Shown piece after piece: positions 20,921 to 26,976 of a stretch of 64,000 nt of DNA. Origin of the DNA: WHSW01 sp033856255 (GTDB lineage Bacteria > Actinomycetota > Thermoleophilia > Solirubrobacterales > 70-9); the NCBI GenBank assembly GCA_033856255.1, contig JAWVFH010000023.1, forward strand, positions 62,001 through 126,000, written 5' to 3'. Every line of letters begins with the position of its first letter. Position 1 is the first letter of the stretch. The position numbers were made by a program, and so were the translations under genes. Under the pieces are notes generated by a model that was not told the origin of the DNA, ran no database searches, and saw nothing but the letters and a program-made list of their open reading frames with translations.

Positions 20921-21784
20921 CTACTTCAACAGCCGTGAGAGCCGGCGGTCCTTGAGGACCTTGCCGCCGGTTTGGCAGGTCGGGCAGTAGTTGGTCTGGT
21001 GCTCGGCGAAGTAGACGGCCTCGATCGTGGTCCCGCAGCGCGGGCACGGCTCGCCCTCGCGGCGGTGCACCTTGAGCGGCATCGGCAGCTTGTTGGGCAC
21101 CTGCTCGCCGATCACCTCCTCGTAATGATCGATCGCGTCGCCGAGCACGTGCATCGCGTCGCGCAGCCGCTCGACCTCCTCCGGCTCGAGGTCCGCCCCC
21201 TTGCGAAACGGCGCCAGCTTGGCCTCCCAGAGGACCTCGTCGACCCAGGAGCGCCCGATCCCGGCGATCGCCCGCTGGTCGCGCAGCAACGGGTGCAGCT
21301 GGCGCGGCTCGTCGACTGCTGCGGCGAGCTGGTCGAGCGGCGGTGCGGGCCACGCCTCCGGGCCGAGCGTCGCCACCATCTCGTCGGCCTCGACCCCGCC
21401 GGGGCGGTAGAGCTTCACCCAGGCACGCTGCTTGGTCCCGAACTCGCGCAGGCGCAGCTCGCGGCCGTCGGCGAGCCGGATCAGCACCCGCGAGGCGCGA
21501 TCCTTGAGCGAGGCGCGCTTATCGAACACCTGCAGGCGCCCGGCCGACATCAGGTGGACGAGCAGCTCCAGCCTGGGGGTCTGACCCCCTTTAGAGAACT
21601 CGACCACCGGCATCTTGCCGACCCGCCGGGTGCCGGAGACGGTCATCCCCTCGAGCGCGCTCAGCATCGGGTCGAGCGTCTTCACGGCGACCATCCCGGG
21701 CGCCAGCGTCGACTCGACCTCGGCCCCCGCGAGGGCCTCGCCGAGCCGGCGGGCGGTGATCTCGACCTCAGGCAATTCGGGCAC
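20921..21784 (-). CDS. mutM: Fpg/Nei-family DNA glycosylase with altered zinc-finger loop
   Basis: 287 residues from GTG 21784. The mature N-terminus PELPEVE supplies the catalytic Pro and Glu; GKMPVVEF carries the conserved Lys, and the helix-two-turn-helix region contains RSWVDEVLWEAKL. The C-terminal zinc finger CPRCG...YCPTCQ keeps four Cys. In E. coli Fpg an Arg in the finger loop (QRATFYC) is essential for flipping the damaged base; here the aligned residue is His262 (EHQTNYC). It is therefore an Fpg-like enzyme that may prefer other lesions. The C-terminus LKDRRLSRLLK is longer than in classical Fpg. It is divergent from nadA. Confidence 0.88.
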   Translation of the reverse strand: MPELPEVEITARRLGEALAGAEVESTLAPGMVAVKTLDPMLSALEGMTVSGTRRVGKMPVVEFSKGGQTPRLELLVHLMSAGRLQVFDKRASLKDRASRVLIRLADGRELRLREFGTKQRAWVKLYRPGGVEADEMVATLGPEAWPAPPLDQLAAAVDEPRQLHPLLRDQRAIAGIGRSWVDEVLWEAKLAPFRKGADLEPEEVERLRDAMHVLGDAIDHYEEVIGEQVPNKLPMPLKVHRREGEPCPRCGTTIEAVYFAEHQTNYCPTCQTGGKVLKDRRLSRLLK

Positions 21785-21827
21785 GACTGTCAGTAAACTG
21801 TGCCCGAGTTCATTCGCCCGGTTTGAG

Positions 21828-21845
21828 GTGGGTCAGAGGACCCAC
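21828..21845 (+). repeat. Hairpin in the nadA leader
   Basis: GTGGGTC (21828-21834), AGAG loop, GACCCAC (21839-21845): a perfect 7-bp stem ending 35 nt before the nadA ATG. It could be an operator half-site pair or an RNA structure. It does not match a NAD riboswitch that I can recognise. Confidence 0.4.
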
Positions 21846-21880
21846 ACGGGCCGGCGAACATAAGGAAGGACGAGGCCAGC

Positions 21881-22912
21881 ATGCAGCAGCTGCCCACACT
21901 TCAACCGAACCCGACCGACGAGTTGAGCTCGGAGGAGATCGAGCGCATGAGCGCCGAGGTGCGGGCGCTGGCCGCGGAGCGCAACGCCGTCATCCTCGCC
22001 CACAACTACCAGGTGCCCGAGATCCAGGACGTCGCCGACCACATGGGCGACTCGCTCGGGCTCTCGCGCGAGGCCGCCTCCACCGGGGCCGACGTCATCG
22101 TCTTCTGCGGGGTCCACTTCATGGCCGAGACCGCCTCGATCCTCTCGCCGACGAAGGCCGTCCTGATCCCCGACCCCGACGCCGGCTGCTCGCTCTCGGA
22201 CTCGATCGACGCCGACCAGCTGCGCGCCTGGAAGGCCGAGCACCCGGGCGCGGTCGTGGTCATGTACGTCAACACCTCGGCCGAGGTCAAGGCCGAGACC
22301 GACTACTGCTGCACCTCCTCGAACGCGGTCAGCGTCGTCGAGCACATCTGGGCCGAGCACGGCCCCGACACCGAGATCCTCTTCGGCCCCGACATGTGGC
22401 TGGGGTCGTTCGTCGCGCGCGAGACCGGGCTGGTCGACGACCCGGACCGGTACGCGCGCTTCCACGTCTGGGACGGCGAGTGCCACGTCCACGCCGGGAT
22501 CCGCCCCGACGACATCACCCGCACGCGAGCCGAGCACCCGGACGCCGAGTTCCTGATCCACCCCGAGTGCGGCTGCTCCACCCAGGCGCTCGAGTACGTC
22601 GCCTCCGGCGACATCGCCGCCGAGGGCGTGCACATGCTCTCCACCTCGGGGATGCTGGCCCACGTCGAGGCCCACCCGGAGGGCGAGTTCATCGTCGCGA
22701 CCGAGAACGTGATGCTCTACCCGCTGCAGCAGGCGGCGCCGCAGGCGAGCCTGATCGAGGCCAACCGGATGGCCTTCTGCAAGTACATGAAGATGATCAC
22801 GCTGCCGAAGCTCCGCGACTCGCTGCGGGAGATGAAGTTCGAGGTCAAGGTCCCGGCCGAGGTAGCCGAGCGCGCCAAGGTCCCGATCGAGCGGATGGTT
22901 GCAATAGGCTGA
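21881..22912 (+). CDS. nadA: Quinolinate synthase
   Basis: [4Fe-4S] enzyme condensing iminoaspartate with dihydroxyacetone phosphate to quinolinate. 343 residues. AAGGAAGGACGAGG precedes ATG 21881. AVILAHNYQVPEIQDVADHMGDSLGLS opens the first domain; VIVFCGVHFMAETASIL, the Cys-containing AETDYCCTSSNAV segment and HPECGCSTQALEYV provide the cluster-binding cysteines and substrate residues of the three-fold repeat. A matching nadC lies 2.5 kb upstream. The stop codon overlaps a promoter-like box for the next gene. Confidence 0.97.
   Translation: MQQLPTLQPNPTDELSSEEIERMSAEVRALAAERNAVILAHNYQVPEIQDVADHMGDSLGLSREAASTGADVIVFCGVHFMAETASILSPTKAVLIPDPDAGCSLSDSIDADQLRAWKAEHPGAVVVMYVNTSAEVKAETDYCCTSSNAVSVVEHIWAEHGPDTEILFGPDMWLGSFVARETGLVDDPDRYARFHVWDGECHVHAGIRPDDITRTRAEHPDAEFLIHPECGCSTQALEYVASGDIAAEGVHMLSTSGMLAHVEAHPEGEFIVATENVMLYPLQQAAPQASLIEANRMAFCKYMKMITLPKLRDSLREMKFEVKVPAEVAERAKVPIERMVAIG
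22905..22910 (+). promoter_or_regulatory. TAGGCT -10-like box before the mauE-mauD fusion
   Basis: TAGGCT overlaps the nadA stop codon (GCAATAGGCTGA) and stands 6 nt before GTG 22917, the leaderless arrangement seen elsewhere in this window. It could drive the mau-like cassette independently of nadA. Confidence 0.35.
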
Positions 22913-22916
22913 GCCC

Positions 22917-23816
22917 GTGCTCGAGGTGGCGGCTCGATTGGTCCTCGGGGCGGCGCTGGCAGGGGCCAGCTTCGCCAAGCTCGCGAGCCCGGCGAGCAGC
23001 CGGGCCGCCCTGGCGACGTTCGGGATCGACGGCCGGCGGATGCAGGCCGGCGCCTGGGCGCTGCTGATCGTCACCGAGCTCGGGCTTGCCGCCGGCGTGA
23101 TCGCCGGTTCGGCGACCGCCGCCTACCTGGCCGCGGCGCTGATGGCGATGTTCGCGGCGACGATGGTCGGGGCGATCCTGCGCGGCCGCGCCGGCGCCCC
23201 GTGCGCCTGCTTCGGCGCCCGCTCCACGGTCGGCTGGGGCGCGGTGGCGCGCAACGCGATTCTCGCCGTCGCCTTCGCGGCCCTGCCGGCGCTGCCGGCC
23301 GGCGACCTCTCCACCGACCAATGGCTGGGGCTGGGGCTCGGCCTGGCGCTGCTCGCCAGCGCCGGCCTGGCGGTCGCCGTGCTGGCGCTGGCGCGCGAGG
23401 TCGGGCTGCTGCGACTGCGGCTCGGGCCGGACAGCGCGCTCGAGATCGGCGAGGAGGGGCCGGCGGTGTTCAGCCGGATCGACCTGATCTCGCGCTTCCA
23501 TCTCGATCCCGAGGCGAGGTTGGCGCTGGCCGTGTTCGTCTCCGACGGCTGCCACATCTGCCGTTCCCTGGAGCCGTCGATCCGGGTGCTCGCCGGCGAT
23601 CCGCTGATCGCCGTCGCGACCTTCGAGGAGGGCGCGGAGACGGCCGTCTGGAGCGAGCTGGAGATTCCCGGCAGCCCGTTCTCGATCGCCCTCGACCGTC
23701 ACGGGACCGTGCTCGCCAAGGGCACCTTCAACAACCTCGCCCAGCTGGAGAGCGTCCTGGCCACCGCCGAGCGCCGTCGCGGCGAACGCGACCTCGCGGG
23801 GGCGGTCGGTGTCTGA
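22917..23816 (+). CDS. MauE-MauD fusion: DoxX/MauE membrane domain plus thioredoxin-like domain
   Basis: 299 residues. The first about 160 residues form four or more membrane helices of the MauE/DoxX type (LVLGAALAGASFAKLASP) with a loop cysteine pair CACFG (Cys96, Cys98). The rest is a thioredoxin-like domain with the redox motif Cys212-His-Ile-Cys215 in FVSDGCHICRSLEP and the cis-Pro region IPGSPFSIALDRHG. The C-terminal AKGTFNNLAQLESVLATAERRRG closely resembles the end of MauD. In methylotrophs, separate MauE and MauD proteins form the disulfides of the methylamine dehydrogenase light chain. Here they are one polypeptide next to the light-chain-like protein, overlapping its start by 8 nt. 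Confidence 0.85.
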   Translation: MLEVAARLVLGAALAGASFAKLASPASSRAALATFGIDGRRMQAGAWALLIVTELGLAAGVIAGSATAAYLAAALMAMFAATMVGAILRGRAGAPCACFGARSTVGWGAVARNAILAVAFAALPALPAGDLSTDQWLGLGLGLALLASAGLAVAVLALAREVGLLRLRLGPDSALEIGEEGPAVFSRIDLISRFHLDPEARLALAVFVSDGCHICRSLEPSIRVLAGDPLIAVATFEEGAETAVWSELEIPGSPFSIALDRHGTVLAKGTFNNLAQLESVLATAERRRGERDLAGAVGV

Positions 23817-24423
23817 ACAGGCAGGACCCGGCGGCGAGCGGGTGGGACGGGCGCTGGAATCGCTCGCCGGCGACACCTCCCGGCGCGGCTTCCTGGCCCG
23901 CGTCGGCGGGGCGCTGACCGCGCTCACCGCCGGCGGATTGGTGGCGAGGGCGATCAAGCCCGGCGAGGCGGAGGCAAATCACTTCTGCGGCCACACCTTC
24001 ACCACCAAGTCGTGCATCCATCCGCTCGCCCCGCCGCTCGGCCCCGACCTGCCCCGGATCGACATCCGCGGTTACCCGCTCCGTCCCGGCGACGGGGTGC
24101 CGATCGACAACACCGGGCGGCCGGTCAACAGCCTCGGCCAGCCGGTCGACGACCACGGCCAAGCCCTGCGCGATCCGGACGGCCGCCCGCTTCCGCCCGC
24201 CCCCCGGACGCGAATCTGCGACCGCACGGCCGAGCAATTCGGCTTCAAGCCCTACCTCGACGGCAGCTGGTACCGGTGCTGCAACGGCAACGTCCGCAGG
24301 TTGCTCGACTGCTGCGGCTACGTACAGCAGCGGATCAACGGAGACGCGGCGCTGACGGGCTACTGCTACTCGGGGCGCAAGGTGTTCTGCGTCCAGTACT
24401 ACGACACCAAGGTGCCCTGTTGA
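23809..24423 (+). CDS. Tat-exported methylamine dehydrogenase light chain-like protein
   Basis: 204 residues from GTG 23809. A twin-arginine signal (SRRGFL at 24-29, then a hydrophobic stretch) is followed by a Cys-rich mature part with ten cysteines. The C-terminal GSWYRCC...RLLDCCGYV...TGYCYSG aligns with the MauA pattern ASWVASC...YRDCCGYN...IIWCFG. Trp154 falls on the first tryptophan of the tryptophan tryptophylquinone (TTQ) cofactor, but the second is Tyr185. A normal TTQ is thus not expected. A roughly 60-residue Pro/Asp-rich spacer (about 75-135) replaces the usual N-terminal part. The partner is probably the following protein. Confidence 0.8.
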   Translation: MSEQAGPGGERVGRALESLAGDTSRRGFLARVGGALTALTAGGLVARAIKPGEAEANHFCGHTFTTKSCIHPLAPPLGPDLPRIDIRGYPLRPGDGVPIDNTGRPVNSLGQPVDDHGQALRDPDGRPLPPAPRTRICDRTAEQFGFKPYLDGSWYRCCNGNVRRLLDCCGYVQQRINGDAALTGYCYSGRKVFCVQYYDTKVPC

Positions 24424-25841
24424 CGGGCGGGCTCGAGATCACGCTCGTGGCCGCCGCCCTGCTCGCCGGGCTGACCGGGACCTGGTCGCCGTGCGGATTC
24501 TCGATGATCGAGACGATCGGGCCGGCCGGTCACACCGGCGGCCGGCCGACGACGATCTCCGCCTGCCTCACCTTCACGATCGGAGCCCTCGCCGGCGGCG
24601 CCTTCACGTTCGGCGTTCTCGCGGCGCTCGGCGGGCTGCTCCAGGGCGCCGACCAGGGCGCCGCCTACATCGCCGCGGCCGCGATCGCCGCGGTCGCCGC
24701 CGCGGCGGAGCTGCGCGGGGTCCCGATCCTGCCCCAGCTTCGGCGCCAGCTGCCCGAGCACTGGCGGCGGGTGATGCCGATGCCGGTCGCGGCCGGCCTG
24801 TACGGCGTCCTGCTCGGGCTCGGCTTCACAACCTTCGTCCTCACCTTCGGCGTCTTCGCGCTCGCTGGGATCGTCTTCGCCGTCGGCGAGCCGGCGGTCG
24901 GGATCGCCGTCGGGATCGCCTTCGGGATCGGCCGGGCGGTGCCGATCGCGCTGATCGCCCCGATCGCCGATCGCGACTCGGGAATCGCGATCACCCAGGC
25001 GATGGCCGAGCGACCGGCGATCTATCGCGGCTTTCGCTTCGGCGACGGGGTTGCCCTGCTGGCCGCGGCCGCGGCGCTGGTGGTCGCCGTCCCCGCCGGG
25101 GCGGCCCACAACGAGTCGAAGCCGGCCGCGGACCCGTCGGTCGGCGGCAAGAGCATCGCCTACCAGCGCCCGGACGGCACCGGCTTCCTGCGCAGCGGCG
25201 GGCGCAACATCCGCCTCCCCGGCCACGACCCGGCGCTCGGCGACGGCAGGGTGGCGGTGATCGCCGCCGGCAAGATCAGGATCCTGTCGGCGAAGGATCT
25301 GCACGGCGTCGGCACCGTGCCGGCGAAGGGGGCCGACGCGGTCGCGATCTCGGGCCACTGGCTCGTCTGGCGCGCCCACGTCGGCGGCCGCGACTTCATG
25401 CGCGCCCGCAAGCTTGCAAATCCCGGCTCGCCGGGCCCGCAACGGTCACTGGGAAAGGCCGGGCGCCGGGCCCAGCTCGGCCGCCCGAGCCTCGACGACA
25501 ACCGGCTCGTCTACGCGCGCGACCAGGAGGCCGAGAACGTGATCGTCAAGCGCGTGCTCGGGGCGAAGCGAAAGCAGGATGCGAAGGCGACGCTGCTGCG
25601 CTCCCGCCTGCAGGGGCTCTCGAACCCGACCCTGCGCGGCAACCGGCTGCTCTACGTCCGCACCACCTCGCGCGGCGACGAGCTGAAGATCAAGTCCGCC
25701 GGTGCCCGCGGCTCAGGGCACACGCTGCTCTCGCGTCCGGCCGGCACGCTGTGGTCGACGGCGCTCGGTCGGAAGCGCGCCTATGTCACCGTGATCCACG
25801 GGACCCGCCCGCGCGAGAAGATCGTCTCGGTTTCGAGATAG
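24420..25841 (+). CDS. MauF-like membrane domain fused to a beta-propeller-like domain
   Basis: 473 residues from TTG 24420, whose TTGA overlaps the preceding stop. Residues 1-225 contain about seven hydrophobic helices with WSPCGFS (22-28) near the first, as in DsbD/CcdA-like and MauF proteins. From about 230 on, the protein is extracytoplasmic with five or six repeats such as GDGRVAVIAAGKIRIL, ISGHWLVWRAHVGGRDFMRAR and LRGNRLLYVRTTSRGDELKIK, suggesting propeller blades. In mau operons mauF and mauB (a seven-bladed propeller heavy chain) are adjacent; here they appear joined, although the propeller is shorter than MauB. The propeller assignment is from pattern only. Confidence 0.72.
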   Translation: MTGGLEITLVAAALLAGLTGTWSPCGFSMIETIGPAGHTGGRPTTISACLTFTIGALAGGAFTFGVLAALGGLLQGADQGAAYIAAAAIAAVAAAAELRGVPILPQLRRQLPEHWRRVMPMPVAAGLYGVLLGLGFTTFVLTFGVFALAGIVFAVGEPAVGIAVGIAFGIGRAVPIALIAPIADRDSGIAITQAMAERPAIYRGFRFGDGVALLAAAAALVVAVPAGAAHNESKPAADPSVGGKSIAYQRPDGTGFLRSGGRNIRLPGHDPALGDGRVAVIAAGKIRILSAKDLHGVGTVPAKGADAVAISGHWLVWRAHVGGRDFMRARKLANPGSPGPQRSLGKAGRRAQLGRPSLDDNRLVYARDQEAENVIVKRVLGAKRKQDAKATLLRSRLQGLSNPTLRGNRLLYVRTTSRGDELKIKSAGARGSGHTLLSRPAGTLWSTALGRKRAYVTVIHGTRPREKIVSVSR

Positions 25842-25862
25842 ACCCGACCCAGGAGGCAGCGC

Positions 25863-26162
25863 ATGTCGATCGCGATCATCCACCGGATGCCCGAAGGCTT
25901 CACCACCGAGCAGTACGACGCGGTGAACGAGAAGGCCGCGGTTACCACCGACCCCCCCGCGGGCCTGATCCACCACACGGTCGGGACCTCAGATAGCGGG
26001 GCGGTGATGATCGACGTCTGGGAGTCCGAAGAAGCGTTCGAGAGCTTCCGCGACGACCGGCTGAACCCGGCGCTGGAGTCGATCGTCGGCACCGAGACCT
26101 TCGCCGAGATGCCCGCGCCCGAGCGCGAGTTCTACGCCGTCCACAACACGGTGAGCCCGTAA
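25863..26162 (+). CDS. Small ABM-like (dimeric alpha/beta barrel) protein
   Basis: 99 residues, with AGGAGG (25851-25856) 6 nt before the ATG. MSIAIIHRMPEGFTTEQYDAVNEK, then GLIHHTVGTSDSGAVMIDVWESEEAFESFRDDRLNPAL, is the strand-helix-strand-strand pattern of the antibiotic-biosynthesis-monooxygenase/EthD-type ferredoxin-like fold. Such proteins are often heme or small-molecule binding. Specific function unknown. It lies 21 bp after the mau-like cassette and could be co-transcribed. Confidence 0.7.
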   Translation: MSIAIIHRMPEGFTTEQYDAVNEKAAVTTDPPAGLIHHTVGTSDSGAVMIDVWESEEAFESFRDDRLNPALESIVGTETFAEMPAPEREFYAVHNTVSP

Positions 26163-26177
26163 CGGCTTACCTCCTCC

Positions 26178-26816
26178 TCAGCCGGCGAGGAGCGCCTGGA
26201 ACTCCGGTTCCTCGCGGAGAGGGTCGAGGTCTGAGTCCTTCGCCAGGTTGGACCGGACGCTGTCCGACGTTTCGATCGCGCGCCGCAGATGCTCGATCGC
26301 GTCGGCCTTCCGCCCGGCGAGGCTCTCGCAGCAGGCGAGGTTGTACAGGAGCGCGGGGTACTGCGGGTGCGCCGCGACCAGGTCCCGAGCCTGGTCGGCC
26401 GCTTCGTCGTACCGCCCCTCCTGATAGAGCCGCCCGACCGGGGCCCAGAGCTCCCAGCCGGTCGGCTTGTAGACCCGCCCCGGCCTGGCGCCCGCCACGA
26501 GAATCGTCGTCCCGGGCTCCTCGGCGAACGCCGTCCGCTTCACGCCCGGTCGGGCGAAGACGAACGTGCCGGCCGGCGCATCCACGGGCTCGCCGTCGAG
26601 TTCGAACCTGGCGCGGCCGCTGTGGACGAAGTAGAGCTCCTCGTCCTCACCCTCCTCGTCGTGCTCGTTGACGATCCTGTCGCCCGCCTCCTGACCCGTC
26701 CAGGCGTTGATCCCGAACGACGTGATGCCGAAGTGATGGCGCACCGGGCGCCAAGGCTCGCGGCCGTCGCTGATCTCGTCGATGTCCTCCAGGCCGGCGA
26801 CTGCGTATTCGTTCAT
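26178..26816 (-). CDS. Cupin-TPR fusion protein
   Basis: 212 residues. AAAGG precedes the ATG. Residues about 25-115 form a cupin_2 barrel (NEHDEEGEDEELYFVHSGRARFELDGEPVDAPAGTFVFARPG); the H..E..E pattern could hold a metal, though the second histidine is replaced. After VYKPTGWELWAPV a tetratricopeptide-like helical part follows (YQEGRYDEAADQARDLVAAHPQYPALLYNLACCESLAGRKADAIEHLRRAIE). It was probably once a binding domain plus a scaffold; no role is known. It converges on the ABM-like gene, and an inverted repeat lies about 100 bp upstream. Confidence 0.8.
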   Translation of the reverse strand: MNEYAVAGLEDIDEISDGREPWRPVRHHFGITSFGINAWTGQEAGDRIVNEHDEEGEDEELYFVHSGRARFELDGEPVDAPAGTFVFARPGVKRTAFAEEPGTTILVAGARPGRVYKPTGWELWAPVGRLYQEGRYDEAADQARDLVAAHPQYPALLYNLACCESLAGRKADAIEHLRRAIETSDSVRSNLAKDSDLDPLREEPEFQALLAG

Positions 26817-26913
26817 CGATACCTTTCGGGTTGTTCGGCGGATCTACTTGGCGGTGACTCTGGCGGGGGCCGCCACCAGGACAGCATGGACCGGGCGTTC
26901 GGCGAATAGCCGC

Positions 26914-26956
26914 AATTGGCGAGTTTGGGTCGGATAGCGACCCAAAGTCGCCATTG
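26914..26956. repeat. Dispersed inverted repeat, copy 1
   Basis: Left arm GGCGAGTTTGGGTCG (26918-26932), 5-nt loop, right arm CGACCCAAAGTCGCC (26938-26952), one mismatch. The pairing extends outwards with CAAT(T)GG on both sides. Closely similar in sequence and size to the element at 60831-60875. It lies between the cupin gene start and the ABC permease stop. Confidence 0.75.
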
Positions 26957-26976
26957 CCGACCGTCGGGAGGGGTCG

